Counted from the first letter of the stretch, positions 40,722 to 54,039 are shown. The stretch is DNA of 64,000 nt from Streptomyces sp. A1136 (GCF_004795055.1 NZ_SSBJ01000021.1:1-64000), one strand, 5' to 3'. The notes: generated from the sequence alone by a model not told the origin. Translations and numbers: made by a program.

Positions 40722-43700
40722 CTACGCCTCGAAGACCTCGTTCAGCAGGAGCTGCTGCTCCGCCTGGTGGCGCTTGGCGGAACCCACCGCCGGCGACGAG
40801 CCGTGCGGGCGCGAGATGCGCCGCAGGCGCTCGCCCGCCGGGATGTCCGCGCCGACCGCCAGGTCGAGGTGGTCGATCAGGTTCAGCGCGATGAACGGCC
40901 ACGCACCCTGGTTCGCCGGCTCCTCCTGCGCCCAGATGTACTTCGCCGCGTTCGGGAACTTGGCGATCTCGGCCTGGAGCTCCGCACCCGGCAGCGGGTA
41001 CAGCCGCTCGATGCGGATGATCGCCGTGTCCGTGACGCCGCGCTTCTCCCGCTCGGCCTCCAGGTCGTAGTAGACCTTGCCCGCGCAGAAGACGACCTTG
41101 CGGATCTCGTTCGGGTCGCCCGCTCCGGAGGAGACGCGCGTGTCGCCGATGACCGGACGGAACGAACCGCTCGTGAACTCCTCCGCCTTGGACGCCGCCG
41201 CCTTCAGACGCAGCATCGACTTCGGCGTGAAGACGATCAGCGGCTTGTGGTGCGGGTTGTGGACCTGCCAGCGCAGCAGGTGGAAGTAGTTCGACGGCAG
41301 GGTCGGCATCGCGACCGTCATGTTGTCCTGCGCGCACATCTGCAGGAAGCGCTCGGGACGCGCGGACGAGTGGTCCGGGCCCTGGCCCTCGTAGCCGTGC
41401 GGCAGGAGCAGCGTGACGCCGGAGGTCTGGCCCCACTTCTGCTCGGCCGAGGAGATGAACTCGTCGACGACGGTCTGCGCGCCGTTCACGAAGTCACCGA
41501 ACTGGGCCTCCCAGAGGACCAGCGCGTCCGGACGGGCCAGCGAGTAGCCGTACTCGAAGCCCATCGCGGCGTACTCGGAGAGCAGCGAGTCGTAGACGTT
41601 GTAGCGGGCCTGGTCGTCCGACAGGTACTGCAGCGGGGTGTAGTCCTCGCCCGTCTCCCGGTCGATGAGGACCGCGTGGCGCTGGCCGAACGTGCCGCGG
41701 CGGGAGTCCTGACCCGACAGGCGGACCGGGGTGCCCTCCATCAGCAGCGAACCGAAGGCGAGGGTCTCGCCCATGCCCCAGTCGATGGTGCCCTCGTCGA
41801 TCATCGCCGCGCGGCGCTGGAGCTGCGGCAGCAGACGCGGGTGGACGGTGACGTTCTCCGGGATGTTGACCTGCGCCTCGGCGATCCGCTTGACGACCTC
41901 CTGGGAGACCGCGGTGTTCACCGGAACCGGGAACTGCGCGTGGGCGACCGGCGCCGGGGTGCCGATCGCGGGCTGCGTGGCGGCCTCGCGGACCTCCGCG
42001 AAGACCTTCTCCAGCTGGCCCTGGAAGTCCTGGAGCGCCTGCTCGGCCTCTTCCAGCGTGATGTCGCCACGACCGATGAGGGACTCGGTGTACAGCTTGC
42101 GCACCGAGCGCTTCTTGTCGATCAGGTCGTACATCAGCGGCTGGGTGAAGGCCGGGTTGTCGGACTCGTTGTGGCCGCGACGGCGGTAGCAGATGAGGTC
42201 GATGACCACGTCCTTGTTGAACGCCTGGCGGAACTCGAAGGCGAGCCGCGCGACGCGGACCACGGCCTCCGGGTCGTCACCGTTCACGTGGAAGATCGGC
42301 GCCTCGATCATGCGGGCCACGTCGGTCGCGTACATGGACGAACGCGAGGACTCCGGGGCGGCGGTGAAGCCGACCTGGTTGTTGATGACGACGTGGACCG
42401 TGCCGCCGGTGCGGTAGCCGCGCAACTGCGACATGTTGAGCGTCTCGGCGACGACACCCTGGCCGGCGAAGGCCGCGTCGCCGTGCAGGGCCAGCGGCAG
42501 GACCGTGAAGTCCGTGCCGCCCTTGTTGATGACGTCCTGCTTGGCGCGGGCGACGCCCTCCAGGACCGGGTCGACCGCCTCCAGGTGCGAGGGGTTGGCG
42601 ACGAGCGAGACCTTGATCTGCTCCCCGTCCAGGCCCGTGAAGGTGCCCTCGGCGCCCAGGTGGTACTTGACGTCACCGGAGCCGTGCATGGACTTCGGGT
42701 CGAGGTTGCCCTCGAACTCGCGGAAGATCTGCGCGTAGGACTTGCCGACGATGTTCGCGAGGACGTTCAGCCGGCCGCGGTGGGCCATGCCGATGACGAC
42801 CTCTTCGAGACGGGCCTCGGCGGCCGAGTCGATGACGGCGTCCAGCAGCGGGATGACGGACTCGCCGCCCTCCAGGGAGAAGCGCTTCTGGCCGACGTAC
42901 TTCGTCTGCAGGAACGTCTCGAAGGCCTCCGCCGCGTTCAGGCGGCGCAGGATGCGCAGTTGCTCCTCGCGCTCCGGCTTGGAGTGCGGGCGCTCGATGC
43001 GGTCCTGGATCCACTTGCGCTGCTTCGGGTCCTGGATGTGCATGAACTCGACGCCGGTGGTGCGGCAGTACGAGTCGCGCAGCACACCGAGGATGTCGCG
43101 CAGCTTCATCATGGACTTGCCGGAGAAGCCGCCGACCGCGAACTCGCGCTCCAGGTCCCACAGGGTGAGGCCGTGCTCGGTGATGTCGAGGTCGGGGTGC
43201 TTGCGCTGCTTGTACTCCAGCGGGTCGGTGTCGGCCATGACGTGGCCGCGGACCCGGTAGGAGTGGATCAGCTCGAAGACACGGGCGGCCTTGGTGACGT
43301 CGTCGTCGTGCGAGGCGTCGATGTCCCGGTTCCAGCGGACCGGCTCGTACGGGATGCGCAGGGCCTCGAAGACGTCGTCGTAGAAGCCGTCCTCGCCGAG
43401 CAGCAGGTTCGCGACGATGCGCAGGAACTCGCCGGAGGCCGCGCCCTGGATGACCCGGTGGTCGTAGGTCGAGGTCAGGGTCATGACCTTGGAGATGCCC
43501 AGCTTGTTCAGGGTGTCCTGCGAGGTGCCCTGGAACTCGGCGGGGTAGTCCATCGAGCCGACGCCCATGATGACCGACTGACCGGGCATCAGACGCGGCA
43601 CGGAGTGGACGGTGCCCAGGCCGCCGGGGTTGGTCAGCGAGACGGTGACGCCGGTGAAGTCGTCCATCGTCAGCTTGCCGACGCGGGCGCGGCGGACGAT

Positions 43701-44633
43701 GTCCTCGTACGCCTGCCAGAACTCGAAGAAGTTGAGGGTCTCGGCCTTCTTGATGCCGGCCACGACGAGCTGCCGGTCGCCGTTGGGCTTGACCAGGTCG
43801 ATCGCGAGGCCGAAGTTCACGTGCTCCGGCTTGACCAGGGTCGGCTTGCCGTCCTTCTCCGCGAAGGAGTAGTTCATGGACGGCATGGCCTTGATGGCCT
43901 GCACCATGGCGTAGCCGATGAGGTGCGTGAAGGAGATCTTCCCGCCCCGGGCGCGCTTGAGGTGGTTGTTGATGACGATGCGGTTGTCGAACAGCAGCTT
44001 CACCGGGACGGCGCGGACGGACGTGGCCGTCGGGACGTCCAGCGAGGCGTTCATGTTCTTGGCTACGGCGGCGGCGGGACCGCGGAGCGTCACCAGCTCG
44101 GGCCCGGCGGGGGCCTCGGTGGTGGGCGCGGACTTCTGCGGGGCAACCGGAGCGGCCTGAGGGGAAGGCGCGGCCGGTGCGGCGGCCGGGGCCTGGGAGG
44201 TGACAGTCACAGCAGGGGCACCAGAGGGGGTGGCAGGAGCAGGGGCAGGAGCTGACACGGGCTTGGCGGCGGCAGGGGCTCCGTCGGAACCGGTGCCCGC
44301 GGCCGGGGGTGCGGCGCTCGCCGCCCCCGTGGCGGCTGCGACGTCGGCCCGCGGGACCTCGGCGGTGACGGCGGCGGCGGCCTGTGCGGAGGCGCCGTCC
44401 GGCGTCGTGGACTTCTCGGGACCGTCTGCCTTCACGGGAGCGGCAGCGCCCCCCGGCTTGTAGTCGGCGAAGAAGTCCCACCAGGCCCGGTCGACCGAGT
44501 TGGGGTCCTGGAGGTACTGCTGATAGATCTCGTCGACGAGCCACTCGTTGGCACCGAAGCCTGAGGCAGGGGTCTTCCCGCCCTCTGCTGCTTCGGTCGT
44601 GGTGCTCGGGTTACTGGGGGACTGTGGCGACAC
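40722..44633 (-). CDS. kgd: Multifunctional 2-oxoglutarate decarboxylase/dehydrogenase (fused E2-like and E1 subunits)
   Basis: 1303 aa. After an E1-type N-terminal helix (ANEWLVDEIYQQYLQDPNSVD) comes a long Ala/Pro-rich linker (about 45-180). Then an E2-like acyltransferase domain with no lipoyl domain follows (DHRVIQGAASGEFLR, carrying the catalytic His), and a full ThDP-dependent E1 (GDAAFAGQGVVAETLNMSQL) ends the chain. This is the actinobacterial KGD/OdhA architecture, which takes 2-oxoglutarate to succinyl-CoA with a separate lipoyl E2, or to succinic semialdehyde. The GTG at 44633 (VSPQSPSNP) matches relatives; a GTG nine codons upstream lacks a ribosome-binding site. The E1 end is probably inhibited by the FHA protein GarA/OdhI, not encoded here. 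Confidence 0.95.
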   Translation of the reverse strand: MSPQSPSNPSTTTEAAEGGKTPASGFGANEWLVDEIYQQYLQDPNSVDRAWWDFFADYKPGGAAAPVKADGPEKSTTPDGASAQAAAAVTAEVPRADVAAATGAASAAPPAAGTGSDGAPAAAKPVSAPAPAPATPSGAPAVTVTSQAPAAAPAAPSPQAAPVAPQKSAPTTEAPAGPELVTLRGPAAAVAKNMNASLDVPTATSVRAVPVKLLFDNRIVINNHLKRARGGKISFTHLIGYAMVQAIKAMPSMNYSFAEKDGKPTLVKPEHVNFGLAIDLVKPNGDRQLVVAGIKKAETLNFFEFWQAYEDIVRRARVGKLTMDDFTGVTVSLTNPGGLGTVHSVPRLMPGQSVIMGVGSMDYPAEFQGTSQDTLNKLGISKVMTLTSTYDHRVIQGAASGEFLRIVANLLLGEDGFYDDVFEALRIPYEPVRWNRDIDASHDDDVTKAARVFELIHSYRVRGHVMADTDPLEYKQRKHPDLDITEHGLTLWDLEREFAVGGFSGKSMMKLRDILGVLRDSYCRTTGVEFMHIQDPKQRKWIQDRIERPHSKPEREEQLRILRRLNAAEAFETFLQTKYVGQKRFSLEGGESVIPLLDAVIDSAAEARLEEVVIGMAHRGRLNVLANIVGKSYAQIFREFEGNLDPKSMHGSGDVKYHLGAEGTFTGLDGEQIKVSLVANPSHLEAVDPVLEGVARAKQDVINKGGTDFTVLPLALHGDAAFAGQGVVAETLNMSQLRGYRTGGTVHVVINNQVGFTAAPESSRSSMYATDVARMIEAPIFHVNGDDPEAVVRVARLAFEFRQAFNKDVVIDLICYRRRGHNESDNPAFTQPLMYDLIDKKRSVRKLYTESLIGRGDITLEEAEQALQDFQGQLEKVFAEVREAATQPAIGTPAPVAHAQFPVPVNTAVSQEVVKRIAEAQVNIPENVTVHPRLLPQLQRRAAMIDEGTIDWGMGETLAFGSLLMEGTPVRLSGQDSRRGTFGQRHAVLIDRETGEDYTPLQYLSDDQARYNVYDSLLSEYAAMGFEYGYSLARPDALVLWEAQFGDFVNGAQTVVDEFISSAEQKWGQTSGVTLLLPHGYEGQGPDHSSARPERFLQMCAQDNMTVAMPTLPSNYFHLLRWQVHNPHHKPLIVFTPKSMLRLKAAASKAEEFTSGSFRPVIGDTRVSSGAGDPNEIRKVVFCAGKVYYDLEAEREKRGVTDTAIIRIERLYPLPGAELQAEIAKFPNAAKYIWAQEEPANQGAWPFIALNLIDHLDLAVGADIPAGERLRRISRPHGSSPAVGSAKRHQAEQQLLLNEVFEA

Positions 44634-44892
44634 GGCGGCAACCGCCCTCTTCCGCTTCACAAGGTATGGACAGCGGGAATAAAGGCTACGCCTCCCGGAC
44701 GGTGTGATGCAGGCCGGGCGGGACTTACGTCGCGCAGGTCACATCGAACGGCGGGTTTCATCGCCGGGAATGGCGGGAAACAAGCGTGGTTCGGGTAGGG
44801 GGCACCCAGGTTGCGGCCCCCTTGGCTACGCACCCCTTACGACCCCCGCCGGGTGTGGCCGAGATCATGTCTTTTCCCACTCGAACCCTACG

Positions 44893-46034
<1,142 letters not shown>

Positions 46035-46038
<4 letters not shown>

Positions 46039-46775
46039 GGCTGGGCCGGGGTCTCCAGGGCGTACCCGACGCCGTGGACCGTGCGAATCCGCTCGGCGCC
46101 GATCTTCCGGCGCAGCGCCTTGATGTGGCTGTCGACCGTACGGGTGCCCGAGGCGTCCGCCCAGTCCCACACCTCGGCCAGCAGCTGCTCCCGCGAGAGC
46201 ACCGCGCGCGGCGTCCCGGCCAGGCACACCAGCAGGTCGAACTCGGTGGGCGTCAGGTGCACGTCCTCGGCCTGCACCCGCACCCGCCGCTGCGCGTGAT
46301 CGATCTCCAGGTCCCCGAGGCGCAGCGTCGCCCCGCGCGGGGCGGTCGCGGCCTGCGTGGCCCGCTCCACCCGCCGCAGCAGGACGTGGACCCGCGCCGC
46401 CAGCTCCCGCATCGAGAACGGCTTCGTCATGTAGTCGTCCGCGCCGACCCCGAGCCCGACCAGCATGTCGGTCTCGTCGTCCCGGGCGGTCAGCATCAGG
46501 ACCGGCACCGGCCGCTGCGCCTGGACGCGCCGGCAGACCTCCAGCCCGTCGAAGCCGGGCAGCATGACGTCCAGCACCAGCAGCTCGGGCAGCCAGCTCT
46601 CGGCCGCGGCGACCGCCGCCGGGCCGTCGTAGGCCGTCTGCACCTGGAATCCCTCGGCGCGCAGCCGGGCCGCGATGGCGTCGGCGATGGTGCGGTCGTC
46701 CTCGACCACGAGCACGCGCCGCTGGGCACCTGGAGTGGCCGCGGCGCCGCTGTGGGTGGTGTGTGTCTGTTCCAT
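46035..46775 (-). CDS. OmpR/PhoB-family response regulator
   Basis: 246 aa. The receiver domain has acidic VVEDD, the phospho-Asp in LLVLDVMLPG and the TKPF Lys, followed by a winged-helix domain (LTPTEFDLLVCLAGTPRAVLSREQLLAEVW, TVDSHIKALRRKI). It is the first gene of a pair with the histidine kinase. The lipoprotein gene is 103 bp further upstream on the same strand. Confidence 0.95.
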
Positions 46776-46878
46776 GTCCCGCCCCTGAAGATCCCGCGTG
46801 ATGGGGTGCAGCGTAGAGGAGGCACCGGCCCGCGGCCATGTGGGGTTCCGACCTACCGCCCCGGGCGTGCGGACCCGC

Positions 46879-47406
46879 TCAGCCCTCGAAGGGGGGCAGC
46901 GCGTCCAGCACTTTCGTCAACGCGGCTGGAACGGAACCGTCGTTGGTGACCACCTTGGTCGTGCCGCGGACGAAGGTGTACGTGAACCCGTCGAAGACCG
47001 TCCCGCCGCTCTTGCCGGTCCGGGGCAGGTGCGCGAAGTCCGCCGCCTCGACCGCCGTGAGCAACCTGCCGAGCTGGGCCTGCGACAGCCGGCCGCCGCC
47101 CTCGGGCTCGGCGCGGGCGCCCTGCCGGGTCCAGGCGCCGTCGGAGGCGACGGTCAGGGTGTGGGTCCGGCCGGCGAAGCCGCCGCTGCGGGTGACGGTG
47201 ACGATTCTCTCGGCGGTGGCGGGAGGCGCGGAGGGCGCACCGGGTTCGGGCGCGGGCGCCGACGTGTCCTGCGGCGAGGGCAGAGCCCCGCCGGCCGTCG
47301 CCTCCGCCGTGAACGTGACCAGCGCGTGGTCCGGCCGGGCCAGGCCGCACCCGCTCAGGACCACCGCGCCCAGCACTGCCGCCGCCATCGCCCGGAACGC
47401 TCGCAC
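46879..47406 (-). CDS. Putative lipoprotein
   Basis: 175 aa. GTG at 47406 has GGAGGTGG eight bases upstream. The signal peptide ends at VVLSGCGLA, with the lipobox Cys around residue 20, so the protein is anchored at the outer face of the membrane. A Pro/Ala-rich stretch (about 45-70) precedes a globular region with GAWTRQGARAEPEGGGRLSQ and DGFTYTFVRGTTKVVTNDG. It is divergent from the glycosyltransferase with only 42 bp between starts, and upstream of the two-component genes, so it could report envelope state to that system. No domain recognised. Confidence 0.85.
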   Translation of the reverse strand: MRAFRAMAAAVLGAVVLSGCGLARPDHALVTFTAEATAGGALPSPQDTSAPAPEPGAPSAPPATAERIVTVTRSGGFAGRTHTLTVASDGAWTRQGARAEPEGGGRLSQAQLGRLLTAVEAADFAHLPRTGKSGGTVFDGFTYTFVRGTTKVVTNDGSVPAALTKVLDALPPFEG

Positions 47407-47448
47407 AACCCACCTCCGCTGGAACGGGGGCCGACCCGAACCCCGAGT

Positions 47449-48864
47449 ATGGAGTCCGTACCACTCGCACGGAAGCACCCGGAGGCCGACATCAGCCGCA
47501 CAGCCCTGTGGCGCGGGCTGCCGCCGCTCCTCGCCGTCGTCCTCGGCCTCTGGGGCCTGGAACGCGGCCCCGGCGGCGGCAGCATGTGGCGCGACGAGTC
47601 CGTCACCGTCGAGGTGGCCCACCGCCCGCTCGCCGGCCTCCTGGACCTCCTCTGGCACGTCGACGCCGTCCACGGGCTGTACTACCTGCTGATGCACGGG
47701 GTCTACGGCCTGTGGGACGGCGGTCTGTGGGCGCTGCGCCTGCCCTCCGTCGCCGCCACCGCCCTGGCCGCCGCCGGCGTGGCGGCGGTGGCCGACCGGC
47801 TGGCCGGACCCCGGGCCGCGCTGATCGCCGGCAGCGCATACGCCCTGCTGCCGCCCGTGCAGATGTACGCCCAGGAGGGGCGCTCGTACGCCCTCGTCGC
47901 CTGCGCCGTGGTCTGGGCGACCTACCTGATGCTGGCCGAGCGGTGGGTGGCGTACGCCGTGGTGCTGTTGCTCGGCTGCTGGCTGCACGAATTCGCGGTA
48001 CTGGCCCTGCCGGCGCACGGCTGCGCCGCCCGGCGCTCGCGCGGCTGGCGGTCGAGCGCGGTGGCCGTCGTCGCCGCCCTGCTGCCGTTGGCCGTCGTCA
48101 GCGCCCGGCAGGCGCGGCAGCAACTCGGCTGGCTCGGGCGGCCGAGCTGGCAGGACTGGGCCGCGTACGGGGTGCTCGCGGTGGCGGTGGTGCTGCTGGC
48201 CCGGGGCGTCCGGGAGGAGCGGCGGGCCCTGCGCGTCGCCGTACCGCTCGCACTGCTGCCGCCGGGGTTGCTGATGACGCTCTCCCTGGTCCACCCCTGG
48301 TACGTCGACCGGTACGTGCTCTACGCGCTGGTCGGGTTCGCACTGCTGATCGGGCTGCGGCTCGCGCGGGTCGAGGGGGTGCGGGCGCGCGCGGTGTGGC
48401 CATGGGTGCTGGCCGGGGCGTTGCTGGCGCCGTGGGGATGGTGGTCGCTCTGGCTGCGGACCCCCGAGAGCCGCAAGGACGACGCCTTGGCGGTGGCCGC
48501 CGCCGTCCGGGAACGGGCCCGGCCGGGGGACGGCGTGGTGTTCCTGCCCGCACGGCGACGCGAGTGGCTGCTGTCCTCGCCCGACACGTACGCGCCCCTG
48601 CGCGACCTGGCCCTGGCAGAGACCCCGGAGGCCTCCCACAGCCTGTGGGGGAGCGAGTCGACTCCCGGACGGATACGGGCGCGGCTGGCCGGGGCGACCC
48701 GGGTGGTGGCGCTGCTCGACCCGCCGGACCAGCCGCTGGACCCGTACCCGGCCGAGGTCGCGAAGCGGGAGGCGCTCGCGGACGGGTTCCGGCTGTGCTC
48801 GGTCACGGACGTGCGCGGGGCGCGGATCGCCGTGTTCGCCCGGACGGGAGCCGACTGCCGCTGA
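47449..48864 (+). CDS. GT-C type membrane glycosyltransferase (PMT/ArnT-like)
   Basis: 471 aa with around ten membrane segments and a soluble C-terminal domain. The first outer loop has MWRDESVTVEVAHR, with the Asp-Glu pair that GT-C enzymes use to activate the polyprenyl-phosphate sugar donor. The final approximately 120 residues are polar. The family moves mannose or other sugars from lipid carriers to proteins or cell-wall polymers outside the membrane. Substrate unknown. Start at ATG 47449, with weak ribosome-binding signal. It is divergent from the lipoprotein gene. Confidence 0.8.
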   Translation: MESVPLARKHPEADISRTALWRGLPPLLAVVLGLWGLERGPGGGSMWRDESVTVEVAHRPLAGLLDLLWHVDAVHGLYYLLMHGVYGLWDGGLWALRLPSVAATALAAAGVAAVADRLAGPRAALIAGSAYALLPPVQMYAQEGRSYALVACAVVWATYLMLAERWVAYAVVLLLGCWLHEFAVLALPAHGCAARRSRGWRSSAVAVVAALLPLAVVSARQARQQLGWLGRPSWQDWAAYGVLAVAVVLLARGVREERRALRVAVPLALLPPGLLMTLSLVHPWYVDRYVLYALVGFALLIGLRLARVEGVRARAVWPWVLAGALLAPWGWWSLWLRTPESRKDDALAVAAAVRERARPGDGVVFLPARRREWLLSSPDTYAPLRDLALAETPEASHSLWGSESTPGRIRARLAGATRVVALLDPPDQPLDPYPAEVAKREALADGFRLCSVTDVRGARIAVFARTGADCR

Positions 48865-48936
48865 AAGGCCCGCCGGGGCGCGGTGGTTGGATGGGCGGGT
48901 CGATCGCGCCGGAGACCCGGATGCCGGAGGAACCGT

Positions 48937-49788
48937 ATGACTGCGCCCGAACCCGCCTTCGGACCCCTGATCGGGCCCGACCAGCTGGCCCTCCGCCTCC
49001 TCGAACCGGACCTGGTGCTGTTCGACGCCTCCGTCGGCGCGCTGCGCGGCGCTGACCGGCGCATCCCGGGGGCCCGCCCCTTCGACCTCGACGGGGCGCT
49101 GTCCGACCACGACTCGCCCGTCCCGCACACCATGCCCACCGCCGCGCGGTTCGAGGAGGCGATGCGCGAACTCGGGCTCGGCGACGACGACACGGTGGTC
49201 GTGTACGACGGCGCCGGGATCTACTCCGGCGCCCGCGCCTGGTGGATGCTGCGCGCGATGGGCTTCGACCGGGTCGCCGTCCTGGACGGCGGGCTCCCCG
49301 GCTGGGAGGCCGCCGGGCTGCCGCTGGAGAGCAACGGTCCGGCGTACGAGGGGCCGCGCGGCACCTTCACCGCCCGGCCGCGTCCGGGCCTGCTGGTGGA
49401 CGCCGACACGGTGGCGAAGGCCCTGACCGATCCGACCGCCGCGGTGCTCGACGCCCGCAGCCGGGAGAGGTTCGCGGGCACCGCCCCGGAGCCGAGGCCG
49501 GGCCTGCGCGGCGGCCACATGCCGGGCGCGGCCAATCTCCCCTTCACGGAACTCCGGGCACCGGGCGGGTCGATGCTCACCCCGGGGGAACTGCGCGAGG
49601 CGTTCCGGGCGGTGGCAGGGGACCGGGAGCGGCTGTACTTCAGCTGCGGCTCCGGGGTGACGGCCTGCGTCCTCGCGCTGGGCGCCGAACTGGCCGGGTA
49701 CCGGCACACGGCCGTGTACGACGGCTCGTGGAGCGAGTGGGGACTGCCCGGTGCGTCGCGGGAACGGCCGGTGGCGACGGGGGGCTGA
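48937..49788 (+). CDS. Thiosulfate/3-mercaptopyruvate sulfurtransferase (two rhodanese domains)
   Basis: 283 aa. An inactive N-terminal rhodanese domain (about 10-130) and a catalytic C-terminal one, whose loop YFSCGSGVTACVLAL places the reactive Cys at residue 237. CGSGVTA is the six-residue loop of 3-mercaptopyruvate sulfurtransferases, while rhodaneses have CRKGVT. It transfers sulfane sulfur to cyanide or thiols. GGAGG six bases upstream supports ATG 48937. Confidence 0.92.
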   Translation: MTAPEPAFGPLIGPDQLALRLLEPDLVLFDASVGALRGADRRIPGARPFDLDGALSDHDSPVPHTMPTAARFEEAMRELGLGDDDTVVVYDGAGIYSGARAWWMLRAMGFDRVAVLDGGLPGWEAAGLPLESNGPAYEGPRGTFTARPRPGLLVDADTVAKALTDPTAAVLDARSRERFAGTAPEPRPGLRGGHMPGAANLPFTELRAPGGSMLTPGELREAFRAVAGDRERLYFSCGSGVTACVLALGAELAGYRHTAVYDGSWSEWGLPGASRERPVATGG

Positions 49789-49878
49789 CCGGCCGGTGGC
49801 GAAGGTGGGGCAGGCCCCAGGGTCGGTCCGGGTAGCGGCCCCATGGTGGTGGGGGGAACGGCTCGGCAGACTCCGTGC

Positions 49879-50712
49879 ATGACTTCCCCGGCGCGCGCCT
49901 TCCCCACCCGACACGCCCTGGCCATACCGGCCCTGGTCCTACTCGCCCTCGCGGCGGGTCTGCTGCTCACGGGCTGTTCCCTCGGCCGTCTCGCCGAGGG
50001 CGGGCAGAAGACGGCGACCGACGACGCCACCGTGGCCGAGACCGTCCGCGCGGTGGAGGTGGCGGACGGGCGCCACGGCTCCGTCGAGGTCACGCCGGGC
50101 GGTGGCCCGGGCGTCACCGTCCACCGCACGGTCCACTACCGCGGCGACACCCCGCCCCGGCCGGGCCAACGGGTCACGGGGGGCGTGCTCACCTTCACGA
50201 CCGGCTGCGCCGACACCTGCTACGTCGACTACCGGCTGGAGGTGCCGGCCGCGGCGACGGTGCGGCTGGCGACCGACAGCGGCCGGCTCAAGGTCACCGG
50301 CGTCACCGCCGCCGACCTCTCCTCCTCCTCGGGCGCCGTCACCGCCGAACACGTCGCGGGCCCGCTGAAGATCCGTACCTCCTCCGGTGACGTGGGGGCC
50401 GGGCGGATCGGGGGCCCGATGGAGATCCGTACCTCCTCGGGCGACATCCGGGCCGTTGACCTGTCCGGCACCCGGGCCGAGGTCCACTCCGGTTCGGGCG
50501 ACGCCCGCCTGGTCTTCACCACGCCCCCGACCTCGGTCACCGCCGAGACCGCCTCGGGCGATGTGACGCTGCGGGTGCCCAGGGGCGCCTACCGGATCGC
50601 CGCCGGCACCTCCTCCGGCACCCGTGACATCACCCTCCCCGCCGACCCGACCGCCCCGGCGGGCATCTCGGTGAAGACCGGCTCGGGCGACATCCACCTC
50701 TCGGCCGGCTGA
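49879..50712 (+). CDS. DUF4097 lipoprotein
   Basis: 277 aa. The signal peptide LAIPALVLLALAAGLLLTGCS has its lipobox Cys near residue 33. The mature part contains the DUF4097 repeats (KIRTSSGDVGAG, EIRTSSGDIRAV, EVHSGSGDARLV, TAETASGDVTLR, KTGSGDIHLSAG), each with an SGD turn. This is the envelope-bound cousin of the cytoplasmic DUF4097 protein at 18027. An in-frame ATG at 49843 is less likely because it would bury the signal peptide. Role unknown, probably envelope stress. A HAIR-containing promoter for lon follows. Confidence 0.85.
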   Translation: MTSPARAFPTRHALAIPALVLLALAAGLLLTGCSLGRLAEGGQKTATDDATVAETVRAVEVADGRHGSVEVTPGGGPGVTVHRTVHYRGDTPPRPGQRVTGGVLTFTTGCADTCYVDYRLEVPAAATVRLATDSGRLKVTGVTAADLSSSSGAVTAEHVAGPLKIRTSSGDVGAGRIGGPMEIRTSSGDIRAVDLSGTRAEVHSGSGDARLVFTTPPTSVTAETASGDVTLRVPRGAYRIAAGTSSGTRDITLPADPTAPAGISVKTGSGDIHLSAG

Positions 50713-50772
50713 CGGCGCCACTTGTTCGCCCCGGGCGAACGGAGGTTGGGGAACATCGACGGGCTCCAGGAC

Positions 50773-50793
50773 ATTGAGTCGGCGTAGCTCAAC
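50773..50793. promoter_or_regulatory. HAIR-like HspR operator upstream of lon
   Basis: A TTGAGT word, seven bases, then GCTCAA gives near-perfect agreement with the HAIR consensus CTTGAGT-N7-ACTCAAG. It ends 21 bp before the lon start codon. HspR represses lon in S. coelicolor through such boxes; its use here is inferred. Confidence 0.8.
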
Positions 50794-50814
50794 TTCACTG
50801 CCGGAGGGAAGATC

Positions 50815-53208
<2,394 letters not shown>

Positions 53209-53248
53209 CACCCTTCGCCCGGCCGGCGGTGCGGGTGTACCGGCCGTA

Positions 53249-53283
53249 GCCGAGGGGGTCGGACTCCGCCCGACCCCCTCGGC
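53249..53283 (+). terminator. lon terminator
   Basis: A perfect 14-bp stem (53249-53262 with 53270-53283) and 7-nt loop, 41 bp past the lon stop codon. Confidence 0.85.
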
Positions 53284-53537
53284 CAGCCGGTCCCGGGCCC
53301 CTGGGCTTCGTCCCGGGCCTCTTGCCCCCGGGCACTCCCGGGCGGCGGGCCCCGCCGGGCGGCCCGCCCCACCCCGTTCCCGCCGGGCTCCCCGAGGGGC
53401 CGGTGGGAACGGCGGGTGGGGCGGGCCGGCGGGTTTGGGGCGGTGCGTCGAAAAAGGGGCGGGGCGGGGGCATCGGTGGGGGCGCTGCGAAATAATGGGA
53501 GTACGCAGCGTGAGAACACCACCGACGGGAGCCGGAC
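53284..53537. repeat. Intergenic region dominated by a long imperfect inverted repeat
   Basis: Arms at about 53361-53386 and 53400-53427 pair as roughly 26 bp, with a few bulges, around a 13-nt loop (GGCCCGCCCCACCC against its complement). No gene is seen. The last 60 bp before 53538 are the MarR gene leader. Confidence 0.6.
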
Positions 53538-53978
53538 GTGCACGGGAGAGAAGACCAGGAGTTCCTTGCCCTGGAGCGGGAGCTGTCCGTCTTCCTCCGG
53601 CGTGCCCGCGCCTCCTCCGGCGAGATGGCCCGCGCCCTCCACCCCGAGCTGGAGCCGGCCGCGTACGGGCTGCTCGTCCGGCTGGAGGCCGCGGGGCGGC
53701 AGCGGGCCACGGAGCTCGCCGCCTACTTCGGCGTCGGCAAGGCCACCATGAGCCGCCAGCTGCGCGCCCTGGAGGTGCTCGGCCTGGTGGCCCGGGAGCC
53801 GGACCCCGCCGACGGCCGGGCCTTCCTCGTCGGACTCACCGAGGAGGGCCGGGCGCGGTTCCTGCGGGTCCGGGGCGCCCGGCGCGAGCAGTACATGCGC
53901 ACGCTCGCCGACTGGGACCGGGGCGAGGTCGCCGAACTGGCCCGGCTGCTCCACCAGCTGAACCAGGGCGCCGAATAG
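53538..53978 (+). CDS. MarR-family transcriptional regulator
   Basis: 146 aa with a full winged HTH (RQRATELAAYFGVGKATMSRQLRALEVLGLVAREPDPADGRAFLV), the wing carrying DPADGRA, a standard MarR signature (D.RDGRA). GTG at 53538, with a GGGAGCC-type ribosome-binding site. Convergent with the PP2C-like gene. Target unknown. Confidence 0.93.
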   Translation: MHGREDQEFLALERELSVFLRRARASSGEMARALHPELEPAAYGLLVRLEAAGRQRATELAAYFGVGKATMSRQLRALEVLGLVAREPDPADGRAFLVGLTEEGRARFLRVRGARREQYMRTLADWDRGEVAELARLLHQLNQGAE

Positions 53979-54039
53979 GCGCTCCCCGATCCGGTCCGAT
54001 CCGACCCGATCCGACCGGCCCCCTCCCGTCCCGCCCCGG

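Noticed and set aside
38583..44255. Very long + strand open frame antisense to kgd and in another frame of fxsT
   Set aside because: Low-complexity Arg/Pro/Gly or Val/Asp-rich translation typical of a GC-rich shadow frame; the real genes on both strands are strongly conserved.
46879..49914. Minus-strand frame extending the lipoprotein N-terminus by over 800 codons
   Set aside because: Extension is antisense to glycosyltransferase and sulfurtransferase genes and would bury a clear lipoprotein signal with its own ribosome-binding site.
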